DNA from: an uncultured Pseudomonadales bacterium
GTDB taxonomy: Bacteria > Pseudomonadota > Gammaproteobacteria > Pseudomonadales > Balneatricaceae
Length of the DNA: 64,000 nt
NCBI GenBank assembly: GCA_943787595.1
Contig: CALSNA010000002.1
Location: forward strand, 62,001 to 126,000
Direction of reading: 5' to 3'
In this document: one piece after another, positions 1 through 9,172 of the stretch
How the letters are laid out: each line of letters begins with the position of its first letter
Numbering within the stretch: position 1 is the first letter of the stretch
Made by a program: the position numbers and the translations under genes
The notes under the pieces: generated by a model
Databases searched by the model: none
The model's input: only the letters and a program-made list of their open reading frames with translations
Told to the model about the DNA's origin: nothing

Positions 1-1
1 T

Positions 2-223
2 GATCCAGATACTGCCCGCGATATTGCTCACGCTTCAGATCCATCTAGTATCCAAAATATACCTGAAAATTTTGACGAGCAACAACTAGCGACGATCACC
101 GCGCCCATGGATTATGCTCCAAGGAAAACATCGAACTCCCCAAACACCCTAGCAGAAGACTATGGCCTGCAACACTCAGGAGAATCGCGTTATGATATTT
201 CTGAGCACCGGGCCAGATCATAA
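2..223 (+). CDS. C-terminal end of a protein cut by the window edge; possibly ZapG/YhcB (DUF1043)
   Basis: An open frame enters from the left edge and runs 73 codons to a TAA at 221-223. It is polar and low in hydrophobic residues, so it looks like a disordered tail. The piece MDYAPRKTSNSPNTLAEDYG resembles the end of DUF1043 (ZapG/YhcB) proteins as I remember them (a PRDYAPK...GTLsEDFGL pattern); that family is an inner-membrane division and envelope factor. The identification rests on this short tail only. The gene converges with the nif3-like gene with no bases between the two stops. Confidence 0.45.
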   Translation, partial: DPDTARDIAHASDPSSIQNIPENFDEQQLATITAPMDYAPRKTSNSPNTLAEDYGLQHSGESRYDISEHRARS

Positions 224-985
224 TCAAGCTGGATTGTCCAAGTCGACAAAATCGCACGATAAGGGAAACTGCTGTTGCAGATGATTAGCCAGCGCTTGAA
301 TTCCATAGCGCTCAGTAGCATGGTGGCCAGCCGCAAAATAGTGCAGACCATTCTCTTTCGCTACATGTACAGTGGCTTCTGATATTTCACCTGAGATATA
401 AGCATCCAGTCCTAATTCAACCGCCTTGTTAATGTAACCTTGTGCTCCACCGGTACACCAGCCAAGCGTCCTGACATGTTTGGGTCCGCTGGCAATATGC
501 AATACCCGGCGATTCAGGCACTGACTGATGTGATCTGCTAGATATCTTGCATCGGTTGATTCCTTCAGATAGCCATGCTGTCCCAAGGCTGTGGCACCAC
601 TACCATATAACGGTCCGGCCACAATAAACCCAAGCTGGCGGGCCAACTCAATATTGTTACCAAACTCAGGATGGGCATCCAGTGGCAAATGGTAGGCAAG
701 CAAATTGATATCGTGCTGTAATAGAGTTTGTAAGCGTTTCTTTTTCATACCAACAACGACAGCTTCTTCATTACGCCAAAAATAGCCATGATGCACCAGC
801 ACTGCCTGAGCGTTAACAGAAGCAGCATAATCCACCAGCGCTTGACTTGCGCTAACCCCAGCAATTAATTTGCGTACGACAGGCGCTCCTTCTACCTGTA
901 ATCCATTAGGACAATAGTCCTGGAATAGTTGTGGCTGTAACAGTTTCTGAAGGTAATCAAGTAATTGTTTGCAGGTCACTGTCAT
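224..985 (-). CDS. Nif3-like dinuclear metal-centre protein (YbgI/DUF34 family)
   Basis: About 253 residues, close to E. coli YbgI (247). Conserved metal-ligand patches are visible: VLVHHGYFW near residues 63-70, AYHLPLDAH near 98-105 and AGHHATERYG near 217-226, as expected of the Nif3/DUF34 fold with two metal ions. The molecular role of the family is not settled; a GTP cyclohydrolase I type 2 label is often attached. I chose the ATG at 985 (MTVTCKQLLDYL) because family members begin just before the CKQLL-like helix and a GGATGAG motif precedes it; the frame stays open 16 codons further upstream. Cytosolic. It looks complete. Confidence 0.85.
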   Translation of the reverse strand: MTVTCKQLLDYLQKLLQPQLFQDYCPNGLQVEGAPVVRKLIAGVSASQALVDYAASVNAQAVLVHHGYFWRNEEAVVVGMKKKRLQTLLQHDINLLAYHLPLDAHPEFGNNIELARQLGFIVAGPLYGSGATALGQHGYLKESTDARYLADHISQCLNRRVLHIASGPKHVRTLGWCTGGAQGYINKAVELGLDAYISGEISEATVHVAKENGLHYFAAGHHATERYGIQALANHLQQQFPLSCDFVDLDNPA

Positions 986-1093
986 ACGCTCATCCGGGTT
1001 ATTAGGTCGGTAACACAATGTTTGGGTGCGCAAATGTAGATTTTAGCCAAACATTCCATCACAATAATTACTACCAGACAACTACTGCTACTT

Positions 1094-1738
1094 CTAATGC
1101 GGGTTTATCGGAGCATTATTTTCAGCTGTCTGGCGCAACCAAATCAACAGTTGCCGCTCCAGATTTTGTATGCCATCACCTTTAAGAGCAGAGAAAGCTT
1201 GTAGAGAGATCAAATTTGCACTATTGCTCGGCAGTGACTGACGAACTTTCAATAAGATTTGATTAATAGCCCCTCGCTTAAGCTTATCAGACTTGGTTAA
1301 TAGCAAGTGCAAAGGCATACCCGAAGCGATTGCCCAATCAGTCAATATTTGGTCAAATGGCTTCATAGGATGACGAATATCCATAACTAATACCAGCCCA
1401 CGTAGACTAAGGCGCTGTTCAATGTATTCAGAAAGACGCCGCTGCCAGGCTTTTTTCATGGCATCTGGAACCTTGGCATAACCATAGCCCGGCAGATCAA
1501 CCAGACGTGTCTGGGGCACATTGAGGTCAAAAAAATTTATCAATTGAGTGCGGCCTGGGGTTTTGCTGGTGCGAGCCAATCGCGTATTACCGGTTAGGGC
1601 ATTGATAGCGCTAGATTTGCCAGCATTGGAACGGCCGGCAAAAGCTACCTCATTGCCATTGTCCATAGGACATTGACTCATGCAACGAGCACTCAAAGTA
1701 AATTTGGCGCTTTGAAAACGAATATGTTCAATAACCAT
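1094..1738 (-). CDS. engB: Ribosome-biogenesis GTPase EngB/YsxC
   Basis: A 214-residue TRAFAC-class GTPase needed for assembly of the 50S subunit. G1 is GRSNAGKSS at residues 35-43, G3 is DLPGYG at 81-86 and G4 is TKSDK at 148-152, with the family's switch region KTPGRTQLINFF between them. Length is normal for EngB (about 200-215). It is transcribed away from the cytochrome c4 gene, a common gammaproteobacterial arrangement. No strong Shine-Dalgarno sequence stands before the ATG at 1738. All nucleotide-binding motifs are intact, as expected for an essential gene in an eroding genome. Confidence 0.95.
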   Translation of the reverse strand: MVIEHIRFQSAKFTLSARCMSQCPMDNGNEVAFAGRSNAGKSSAINALTGNTRLARTSKTPGRTQLINFFDLNVPQTRLVDLPGYGYAKVPDAMKKAWQRRLSEYIEQRLSLRGLVLVMDIRHPMKPFDQILTDWAIASGMPLHLLLTKSDKLKRGAINQILLKVRQSLPSNSANLISLQAFSALKGDGIQNLERQLLIWLRQTAENNAPINPH

Positions 1739-2342
1739 AAAAAATCATTACGACCATGACAACCAAGCTGGATTAACCAAGTGCATTTAACCAATTGTGG
1801 TTATAGTGCCACATCTTATGACATTGCAGTCATAATTTGACCGATTTATAATGCCCTATCTTTTGCTGGCAATCTACCCATTTTTTAACTTTGGACAATA
1901 TGCGCGTTTAATGACTGTGTCAAGAAACTCTGAAGATACGGGCGCATGAGCTGAGACAGTAACAAAATCAAAAGAGTGTCAACATATCCATTAATTAATT
2001 GCTCAATGCTTTTTTGCAAGAAATTGCCAAAAAAGCATAACCAAAAATGCAATATAATGGTTAAAATGTCCAGTGATACTAAATAGGACTTATAAAAAGT
2101 GTTGTTAGCCAAGATAAGTCAAGACGATAACTGATAGAATACTCAAACTATTGATGATGGTCATAAGTTAGGATCAGCCAAGATTAGTTAATGATCAGTA
2201 CACATTTTTAGGCTCATGTTTAACTTCGTACCAACAAATGCAATTATTTTACAAACTTTGCATGAATAGTCTGAACCAAAAGTACATTAACGTTAGCTGC
2301 CGACAAGCAGCGATATCTTGAACAGTTTTCAAGGACAAGTGA
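1739..2342. other. Intergenic region between divergent engB and cytochrome c4
   Basis: About 600 bases containing the two divergent promoters. A 75-codon open frame on the minus strand (1885-2112) is hydrophobic and Leu/Ile-rich but has no recognisable family and no convincing ribosome site, so I do not call it. I see no tRNA and no clear hairpin. Confidence 0.5.
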
Positions 2343-2960
2343 ATGGTCAAACTGATGAAAAAAGTAGTGGTAATTTTGATGCTCAGCCTAGGCTTTGCCA
2401 ATGGTGTTTTTGCTGCGGGCGATCCCGCTGCAGGGCAAGCGAAGGTAGCCGTGTGCAGTGGCTGTCACGGCACTGACGGTAACAGTATGATTGCGAGCTT
2501 TCCCAAATTAGCAGGTCAAAACGTCAAGTATTTGTTCAGGCAACTGCAAGATATTCGCTCTGGCAACCGGGTCATTGTTGAGATGACCGGGTTACTGGAT
2601 AATTCGTCTGACGCTGATCTGACTGATATTGCCGCCTACTACGCATCCCAGAAGAGCAGCGTAGGTGTCGCTGATCCTGACCTGATCGAACTAGGTCAAA
2701 AAATTTACCGAGCAGGCAACACAGACAAGGGCGTCCCTGCCTGTACCGCATGTCATTCGCCCATCGGTGCCGGTAACATCCAAGCTGGATTTCCAGCCCT
2801 AAGCGGCCAACATGCTTCTTACACCAAACAACAATTAAATGCCTATCGTAATCAACTTCGCACCAACGCGTCTGCCTCCATCATGCAAGACATAGCAGGC
2901 CCATTAAGTGATCGAGAAATTGCTGCCTTAGCCAGTTATATTCAAGGCTTGTCTAACTAG
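2343..2960 (+). CDS. Dihaem cytochrome c4
   Basis: A 205-residue periplasmic electron carrier with a signal peptide (MKK..., hydrophobic core, cleavage near VFAAG at about residue 24-25). Two CxxCH haem motifs are seen, CSGCH at 38-42 and CTACH at 134-138, each followed by a Met that can be the axial ligand (around 81 and 181). The two-domain duplicated layout is typical of cytochrome c4, which links the bc1 complex to terminal oxidases. AGGACAAGTGA before the ATG at 2343 supports this start; a second Met at residue 5 is possible. It lies 211 bases before dsbA on the same strand, a conserved pairing. Confidence 0.92.
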   Translation: MVKLMKKVVVILMLSLGFANGVFAAGDPAAGQAKVAVCSGCHGTDGNSMIASFPKLAGQNVKYLFRQLQDIRSGNRVIVEMTGLLDNSSDADLTDIAAYYASQKSSVGVADPDLIELGQKIYRAGNTDKGVPACTACHSPIGAGNIQAGFPALSGQHASYTKQQLNAYRNQLRTNASASIMQDIAGPLSDREIAALASYIQGLSN

Positions 2961-3171
2961 TTACAGGATCATTTGGGCTGAATGCTGAAAAGGTGGTAGC
3001 GATTTCTTGTTTTAGAACTTACCCACTGGCTTTACTACTTCAAAACCCAGATATTTCATAAGAACTCAGATTAGCAAAAGCCATCAAAATAGTTAATCGG
3101 GTAAAGCGTGATAAATTAGTAAAAATTACGCAACTTTAAACTTAGAATCGATTACATAATGGAACTTGAAA

Positions 3172-3834
3172 ATGAGAATGATGAAGTTGATTTTTGTAAC
3201 AAAAACATGCGGCAACCTATTACTGAGCATGCTGCTGATGCTCAGTTCCTGGTCAACGAATGCAGCAGACTATCTGGCCGGCGAACATTACCAGATTTTA
3301 ACCCAGCCCATTGCTGGCACCAATAACGGTAAAATTGTTGTAAATGAGTTTTTTGGCTATACCTGTCCCCACTGCAACGAATTTGATCCCTTGCTGCACC
3401 ATTGGGCCAAAACACAGCCTGAAGATGTCATATTGGTTCATGTTCCGGTAATATTTAATCGTAGTTGGGAACCATATGCCAAAGCCTACTACATATCTCA
3501 TCAACTGGGAGTATTTGAACAGGCTCATCGGAGAATGTATGATGCTATTCATATAGACCAGCGGCGGATAGCGAATCGCCAGGCTCTGGAGCAATTCTTT
3601 ACAGATTTGAGTGTTACAGTAGCAGACTTTGCCACAGCCTATGATTCTTTTGACCTTAAGAACAAACTACGCAAAGGACGAAAGATGGCTCTACAAGCCA
3701 ATATATCTCAAGTGCCATCCATACTGATTAACGGTCAGTACCTAATTACGGCTAAGATGGCCGGCAGTCAGGCCAAAATGCTGGAAGTCGCTGACTTCCT
3801 GATCATGCAAGTCAAGCAAGCAGCAGCCAAGTAA
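3172..3834 (+). CDS. dsbA: Periplasmic thiol:disulfide oxidoreductase DsbA
   Basis: About 220 residues: a signal peptide (Leu-rich core, cleavage near STNAADY) and a thioredoxin fold with an inserted helical domain. The active site is CPHC at residues 65-68, the classic DsbA sequence, and the cis-proline loop is QVPS near 180-183. It introduces disulfide bonds into exported proteins and is normally reoxidised by DsbB, which is not in this window. The ATG at 3172 is preferred because GGAA lies about 8 bases upstream; a TTG two codons earlier is less likely. Confidence 0.93.
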   Translation: MRMMKLIFVTKTCGNLLLSMLLMLSSWSTNAADYLAGEHYQILTQPIAGTNNGKIVVNEFFGYTCPHCNEFDPLLHHWAKTQPEDVILVHVPVIFNRSWEPYAKAYYISHQLGVFEQAHRRMYDAIHIDQRRIANRQALEQFFTDLSVTVADFATAYDSFDLKNKLRKGRKMALQANISQVPSILINGQYLITAKMAGSQAKMLEVADFLIMQVKQAAAK

Positions 3835-3976
3835 CTGCCTAAAAGAATTTCCTGAGCACGCTATTGACTACTGATACCAAGACAATGCAACTTTGATAGA
3901 GAATAACATTAACTTGATTACACTGCTTTGACAGTCACTTATCTTAAGCTAGTTGCGGCATTCAGAAGATTGCACT

Positions 3977-4738
3977 ATGAATGATCAGGATTCTTTCAAT
4001 TCCACCACCCATTTCGGCTATAAAAAAGTTCCTGTGACTGAAAAGGCCGATTATGTGGCGAAGGTATTTCACTCCGTGGCCGACCGCTACGATATTATGA
4101 ATGACCTAATGTCCATGGGCATTCACCGGATCTGGAAACGATTGACACTGGAAATGAGCGCTGTGCGTTCAGGCCAACAAGTACTGGACATTGCTGCCGG
4201 GACAGGTGATTTGGCCTTACACTTTGCTCGTCTAGTTGGATCTGAGGGACGCGTGGTGTTGGCAGACATCAATGATTCAATGCTTAAGGTTGGGCGTGAT
4301 AAATTAATCAACCATGGAATTATCAATAACGTAGCCTATATACAAGCAAATGCTGAATGCTTGCCATTTTCCGAAAACACCTTCGATTGCATTACCATTA
4401 GCTTTGGTTTGCGTAACGTCACGGATAAAGATAAGGCATTGGCATCTATGTTACGCTGCTTGAAGCCTGGTGGTTGCTTGCTGATTCTGGAATTTTCCAA
4501 AACCAATAACTCATTACTAACCAAATTCTATGACCTTTATTCCTTCAAAATTCTGCCACACATGGGTAAGTGGGTGGTAGATGACCCAGATAGCTACCGC
4601 TATCTGGCTGAATCCATTCGCATGCATCCCGACCAAGAAACATTAAAAGGAATGATGGAAGCCGTCGGATTCGTCAATTGCCGTTACCATAATATGAGCG
4701 GTGGCATCGTGGCGGTTCACTACGGCACTAAGCCTTAA
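3977..4738 (+). CDS. ubiE: Ubiquinone/menaquinone C-methyltransferase UbiE
   Basis: 253 residues, nearly the length of E. coli UbiE (251) and closely alike throughout. Class I SAM-binding motifs are clear: [12 protein letters not shown], then [10 protein letters not shown], and the family signature [19 protein letters not shown], ending with [18 protein letters not shown]. It methylates the benzoquinone ring in ubiquinone synthesis. I place the start at ATG 3977 ([16 protein letters not shown]) rather than the TTG at 3953, because homologues begin just before the TTHFG motif. It leads the ubi block, but the expected next gene, ubiJ, is absent. Confidence 0.95.
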   Translation: MNDQDSFNSTTHFGYKKVPVTEKADYVAKVFHSVADRYDIMNDLMSMGIHRIWKRLTLEMSAVRSGQQVLDIAAGTGDLALHFARLVGSEGRVVLADINDSMLKVGRDKLINHGIINNVAYIQANAECLPFSENTFDCITISFGLRNVTDKDKALASMLRCLKPGGCLLILEFSKTNNSLLTKFYDLYSFKILPHMGKWVVDDPDSYRYLAESIRMHPDQETLKGMMEAVGFVNCRYHNMSGGIVAVHYGTKP

Positions 4739-5079
4739 ACCTGTACAGTTCATTGCCAATAGTCAGTGCTTGAAGCCCAGTCAACTAAGGGATAATAGCA
4801 CCGGTAAATTACTTTAAGGTCAATACAATTTAGCGAGATGTGATTAACTAGCCTAGTTAGGCAATCAAAATTTTTTATATTTTTATTAAATTTTAATATA
4901 TTTTGAATTATATTAAAGGGCGACTCTGCAATATTTCATAAATACGGCTGACATTCAGGCAACAATTGGCAAAACGAAGGTTAGTAAATAACACATAAGG
5001 TCGAGCCAGTTTTCAACATTGTATCAGTAGTAACTAATAATTTTGCATGGGTCACTTAGCGTTTAACGACACAAGTTAA
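4739..5079. other. Non-coding gap where ubiJ usually lies
   Basis: 341 bases, AT-rich (notably 4867-4920), with no frame longer than a few dozen codons. In most relatives ubiJ, encoding an SCP2-domain scaffold, sits exactly here between ubiE and ubiB. I recognise no fragment of it. No clear terminator. Confidence 0.5.
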
Positions 5080-6717
5080 ATGCAATCAAACATACCAGGT
5101 CCATTGCCCATGTCCGTACTATTAAGAATTCTGGCCATTTTATGGGTGGCCTGCCGACATAGGCTTGACCTACTACTACTGCGTTTACCACTGCCAGGTT
5201 TAATACGTCTGCTATTCTGGTTAATGCCTTGGCGCTACCTGTTTAAGCCGGTTGGCAATTCAGGGGGACGCCTGCGCAAAGCCATGATCGAACTGGGACC
5301 AGTATTCATCAAGTTTGGGCAAATGCTGTCAACCCGTAGTGACACACTATCACCAGAACTGACTGTTGAGTTAACCAAACTGCTGGATCAGGTACCTCCA
5401 TTTTCGAGTACCCAAGCAGAAACAATGATTGAAGCAGCATTAGGGCAATCGGTCAATACCGCTTTTGCTGCATTTGAACGACAACCATTAGCATCTGCAT
5501 CTGTATCCCAAATCCATGCTGCGCAGCTAAGCAGTGGCGAAGCAGTAATCGTGAAAGTGATACGCCCTGGCATTCGGGAGGTTATACGTCGCGATATCGG
5601 GGTACTCAGATTATTAGCCCATATATTGCATTGGAGAACATCGAATCTGCGACGTTTGCGACTGCAAGATGTTATTGATGAATACGAAAAAACCATTATT
5701 GATGAGCTAGATCTGCGTCGTGAGGCCGCTAATGCCAGCCAGATGCGACGCAGTTTTGCAGATTCAGAGCTACTTTATATTCCAAAAATCCACTGGGCTC
5801 TGTGCAATCGCCAAATATTGGTGCAAGAACGCATCCAAGGTATTCCCATCAATGATCTCACAGCACTGGATGCCGCGGGTATAGACCGGGCTAAGCTTGC
5901 TAGCAACGGTGTGGAAATCTTTTTTACCCAGGTATTCCGGGACAACTTCTTCCATGCTGATATGCATCCTGGAAATATTTTTGTTAACCCAAAACAACCA
6001 CACCAACCCCAATATATGGCGGTTGACTTTGGTATTATGGGCAGTCTGGAAATTTCTGATCAAGCCTATTTAGCACGCATCCTCTTAGCCTTCTTCAAGC
6101 GCGATTATCGCCAGATCGCGCAATTACACGTAGATTGCGGCTGGTTACCGAAGGAAACACCAGTGAATGAGTTTGAAGGCGCAATTCGCACTGTCAGTGA
6201 ACCTATTTTTAGCCAGCCACTGGGGCAAATTTCCTTTGCAGAAGTATTACTGGGATTATTTCATACAGCTGGGCGCTTCAATATGGAAATACAGCCTCAA
6301 CTGGTACTATTGCAGAAAACACTTTTTCATATTGAAGGTTTGGGCCGCCAATTGTATCCACAGTTAGATCTATGGAAAACTGCACAACCAGTATTGGAAC
6401 AATGGGTCAAACAACAGATTGGTCCACCCCAGGTATTAAAACGAATTCGCCAGCAATGGCCAGATCTAGCCTGGCAACTGCCACAACTTCCCGGACTGGT
6501 TTATCAGGTTCTAAACGAACAACAGAAAGCCAGGCCATCCCAATCAGGGAAAAAACACATTAGATCTACCTCGGATCTTATGCGTATGGCACTGGTATTC
6601 GGCTGTGTTAGTACTAGTTTGTGGTTAATGCCAGTCAGTATTACGACAGCCTTTGTGGCAGCTCCCTATAGTTTGATCTTATTAGTGGGAGCACTGCTGA
6701 TATTGTGGCGTAGATAA
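5080..6717 (+). CDS. ubiB: UbiB, atypical protein kinase-like factor of ubiquinone synthesis
   Basis: 545 residues, matching E. coli UbiB (546). The KxGQ-type motif IKFGQMLSTR lies near residues 74-83, the ASASVSQIHAA ATP-loop region near 145, the catalytic-loop region FFHADMHPGN near 291-300 and the DFG-like VDFGIMG near 315. Two hydrophobic helices at the C-terminus (about 495-540) anchor it in the membrane. It has ATPase activity that supports the Ubi complex. The start is either ATG 5080 or ATG 5110 (MSVLLRILAIL); neither has a strong ribosome site. hisI follows after 52 bases. Confidence 0.95.
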   Translation: MQSNIPGPLPMSVLLRILAILWVACRHRLDLLLLRLPLPGLIRLLFWLMPWRYLFKPVGNSGGRLRKAMIELGPVFIKFGQMLSTRSDTLSPELTVELTKLLDQVPPFSSTQAETMIEAALGQSVNTAFAAFERQPLASASVSQIHAAQLSSGEAVIVKVIRPGIREVIRRDIGVLRLLAHILHWRTSNLRRLRLQDVIDEYEKTIIDELDLRREAANASQMRRSFADSELLYIPKIHWALCNRQILVQERIQGIPINDLTALDAAGIDRAKLASNGVEIFFTQVFRDNFFHADMHPGNIFVNPKQPHQPQYMAVDFGIMGSLEISDQAYLARILLAFFKRDYRQIAQLHVDCGWLPKETPVNEFEGAIRTVSEPIFSQPLGQISFAEVLLGLFHTAGRFNMEIQPQLVLLQKTLFHIEGLGRQLYPQLDLWKTAQPVLEQWVKQQIGPPQVLKRIRQQWPDLAWQLPQLPGLVYQVLNEQQKARPSQSGKKHIRSTSDLMRMALVFGCVSTSLWLMPVSITTAFVAAPYSLILLVGALLILWRR

Positions 6718-6769
6718 ACAAGAAACCATTATATTATCTCAAATAGCAAATTAATGATTAGAGGAAACT

Positions 6770-7174
6770 GTGGATATTAATCAGCAAACAAGATGGCTTG
6801 ATACAGTGAAATGGGATCAGAATGGACTGGTTCCTGTTATTGCACAGGACGAATCCAGCAATCAGGTGTTGATGATGGCATGGATGAATCGTGAGGCTTT
6901 GATGTTAACCTGTACTGGAGGACAGGCAGTATACTGGTCCCGCTCAAGACAGGTATTATGGCGCAAGGGTGAACGCTCTGGAAATCAACAGCAGGTAAGT
7001 GAAGTCCGCCTCGACTGTGATGCTGACGTAGTGCTATTAAAGGTTAAACAGATCGGTGGTATTGCCTGCCATACCGGCCGACCTCACTGTTTTTTTAGAC
7101 GCTACATCAAGGGCAATTGGATTACAGAGGATAACATGCTCAAAGATCCACAAGAGTTATATGGTCATGAGTGA
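6770..7174 (+). CDS. hisI: Phosphoribosyl-AMP cyclohydrolase HisI
   Basis: 134 residues, third step of histidine synthesis. It is a single-function HisI, separate from HisE. Typical motifs: [29 protein letters not shown], the metal-site DCDADVVLL, and [11 protein letters not shown] with the zinc-ligand cysteines. The start is a GTG at 6770 preceded by GAGGAAA. The stop overlaps the hisE start by 8 bases, showing co-translation. The run ubiB-hisI-hisE-tatABC is a conserved gammaproteobacterial order. Confidence 0.95.
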   Translation: MDINQQTRWLDTVKWDQNGLVPVIAQDESSNQVLMMAWMNREALMLTCTGGQAVYWSRSRQVLWRKGERSGNQQQVSEVRLDCDADVVLLKVKQIGGIACHTGRPHCFFRRYIKGNWITEDNMLKDPQELYGHE

Positions 7175-7499
7175 TATTTTGAACCAACTAGCGCAAACCC
7201 TAGAACAGCGCAAACAGGATGGATCGGACCAATCCTACGTGGCCCGTTTGCATGCTCAGGGCCTGAACGAGATTCTAAAAAAAGTGGGTGAAGAAGCCAC
7301 GGAAGTAATATTAGCTGCTAAAGATGCTGAACGTAAACATAATAATCAAGGGTTAATTGCTGAAACTGCTGACTTATGGTTTCATTGTATGGTGATGCTA
7401 TCATATCTTGAAGATGATCATCAGTCTGTGCTGAAAGAATTAGAAAGCCGTTTTGGTCTATCTGGTCTGGTGGAAAAATCGTCTCGTTCCCTAGTATAG
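7167..7499 (+). CDS. hisE: Phosphoribosyl-ATP pyrophosphatase HisE
   Basis: 110 residues, second step of histidine synthesis (PR-ATP to PR-AMP). An all-alpha MazG-like fold with the motif [14 protein letters not shown] near residues 37-50 and the second acidic patch [13 protein letters not shown] near 68-80, which together bind magnesium. I take the ATG at 7167 ([16 protein letters not shown]), which overlaps the end of hisI; the frame is open further upstream inside hisI, but homologues start here. It is complete. Confidence 0.94.
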   Translation: MSDILNQLAQTLEQRKQDGSDQSYVARLHAQGLNEILKKVGEEATEVILAAKDAERKHNNQGLIAETADLWFHCMVMLSYLEDDHQSVLKELESRFGLSGLVEKSSRSLV

Positions 7500-7550
7500 T
7501 ATAATATTGATTGTGTTTATAATTTAAGGTTTATCATAAGGTATATAGAT

Positions 7551-7787
7551 ATGGGTTTAGGTGGTATTAGTTTGTGGCAGTTGTTAATCATACTGCTAAT
7601 TGTATTATTGCTTTTTGGCAGCAAAAAACTACGTAATATTGGTGGTGATCTGGGTAATGCAGTTAAGGGGTTTAAAAAAGCCATGCAGGAAGCACCAGAG
7701 GAGACTCAGCAAATTAGCCAGCAGCAGGCCAGTTTCTCTGGATCGCCTGAACAGGATCACAAACAGACAAAAAAAGTTGAGCAGTAA
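7551..7787 (+). CDS. tatA: Twin-arginine translocase subunit TatA
   Basis: 78 residues: a single N-terminal membrane helix ([21 protein letters not shown]), the FG hinge, an amphipathic helix ([19 protein letters not shown]) and a polar tail rich in Gln and Glu. This is the standard TatA layout; it forms the oligomeric pore for folded proteins. First gene of a tatABC set, 51 bases after hisE, with an AAGG motif upstream. Confidence 0.94.
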   Translation: MGLGGISLWQLLIILLIVLLLFGSKKLRNIGGDLGNAVKGFKKAMQEAPEETQQISQQQASFSGSPEQDHKQTKKVEQ

Positions 7788-7806
7788 CATCAATCAGGAT
7801 TAAATC

Positions 7807-8157
7807 ATGTTCGATATTGGTGCCACTGAAATGTTGCTCATTGGTGTAATCGGGCTTATTGTGCTGGGGCCGGAACGTTTACCAGTGGTAGCACGTAACG
7901 TAGGCTTGTGGTTCAGCAAGATCAAACGTACCTTCAGTGGAGTGAAACGGGAAATCGAAACAGAATTGTTGCTTGCAGAGATGCGCCAGAAAACGGAACA
8001 GAGTCAAAAAGAACTTGTACGAAAACTGCAAAAGTTGAACGAAGATATTATGGCCAAAAACAGTATTGGCAGTAGCCTAGTCGAGATACAAGACTCCAAG
8101 GCAAACACAGATTTAGAGCTACGGACAGTAGCTAAAATCGACTCTAAAACCCCATAA
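7807..8157 (+). CDS. tatB: Twin-arginine translocase subunit TatB
   Basis: 116 residues: the N-terminal signature MFDIGATEMLLIGVIGLIVL with the conserved early Glu, then GPERLPVVAR, an amphipathic helix and a long coiled-coil-like Lys/Glu-rich tail. TatB works with TatC to recognise twin-arginine signals. It lies 19 bases after tatA and 21 before tatC. Confidence 0.93.
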   Translation: MFDIGATEMLLIGVIGLIVLGPERLPVVARNVGLWFSKIKRTFSGVKREIETELLLAEMRQKTEQSQKELVRKLQKLNEDIMAKNSIGSSLVEIQDSKANTDLELRTVAKIDSKTP

Positions 8158-8178
8158 CAGTATTTATTAAGCGATCTA

Positions 8179-8979
8179 ATGAAGCATACTAAAGATGAGT
8201 TGCACCCAGAGGGTGAGACAAATGTCAATGAGCAGCCGTTAATGGTTCATTTGCTTGAGTTGCGTAACCGTCTATTGAAGGTCACTATATTCATAATTCT
8301 GATATTTATTGCCTTACTACCTTTTGCTAACGACCTCTACATATATCTATCAGACCCGTTACGTAACTTGTTGCCAACTGGATCAACAATGATTGCCACC
8401 CAGGTAGCTTCTCCCTTCTTAGCACCATTCAAACTGACACTGGTAATAGCTGTATTTATGGGAATGCCATTGATCTTGCATCAGGCTTGGTGTTTTATTG
8501 CTCCGGGGCTGTACAAAAATGAAAAGTATCTGGTCCTGCCCCTACTTATTTCAAGTATCTTACTGTTTTATATTGGTGTTGCCTTTGCCTATTATGTAGT
8601 GTTTCCATTGATCTTTGGTTTCTTTACCGCTACCGGGCCAGAAGAAGTGGCTGTTATGACTGATATTTCAGCTTATCTTGATTTTGTTCTGAAGCTATTT
8701 TTTGCTTTTGGAATAGCGTTCGAGATACCTATTGCCACCTTTCTATTGATTCGATCCGGCATTACGACACCGGCAAGCTTAGCGCAGAAACGACCCTATG
8801 TGATCGTATCCTGCTTTGTTATTGGCATGTTGATAACACCTCCTGATGTTATTTCACAAACGCTTTTAGCTGTACCGATGTGGGTATTATTTGAGGTGGG
8901 TATCTTATTGAGCTATTTGACCAATTTACATGGTGACAATAGCCGGTTAAAGCAAGATAGCACAGTGCTTGAAGAATAA
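8179..8979 (+). CDS. tatC: Twin-arginine translocase subunit TatC
   Basis: 266 residues with six membrane helices, the docking site for twin-arginine signal peptides. Typical segments are visible: [15 protein letters not shown] at the cytosolic N-terminus, [20 protein letters not shown] in the first cytosolic loop region, and [18 protein letters not shown] near helix 4. The conserved helical signature and family length are intact, so the Tat pathway should work. Last gene of the tat set. Confidence 0.95.
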   Translation: MKHTKDELHPEGETNVNEQPLMVHLLELRNRLLKVTIFIILIFIALLPFANDLYIYLSDPLRNLLPTGSTMIATQVASPFLAPFKLTLVIAVFMGMPLILHQAWCFIAPGLYKNEKYLVLPLLISSILLFYIGVAFAYYVVFPLIFGFFTATGPEEVAVMTDISAYLDFVLKLFFAFGIAFEIPIATFLLIRSGITTPASLAQKRPYVIVSCFVIGMLITPPDVISQTLLAVPMWVLFEVGILLSYLTNLHGDNSRLKQDSTVLEE

Positions 8980-9172
8980 GACCCAAGAAAAATTGACAGG
9001 CATATGCAATAGGCTATGCACTCTAAATTTAGCTATAATACAGACTAAGACATTATTATAGTGAAACTCAGTGAGCTTAGATGGTGTAGGCAATTAGATA
9101 ATTTTTAACATTGATGCTGGTTTATATAACTTCTCCAGAACCGACTTAGGCGTTACTTTAACCGATTTCACT

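Noticed and set aside
1885-2112. 75-codon hydrophobic minus-strand frame
   Set aside because: No family, no ribosome site and lies in a promoter region; likely chance.
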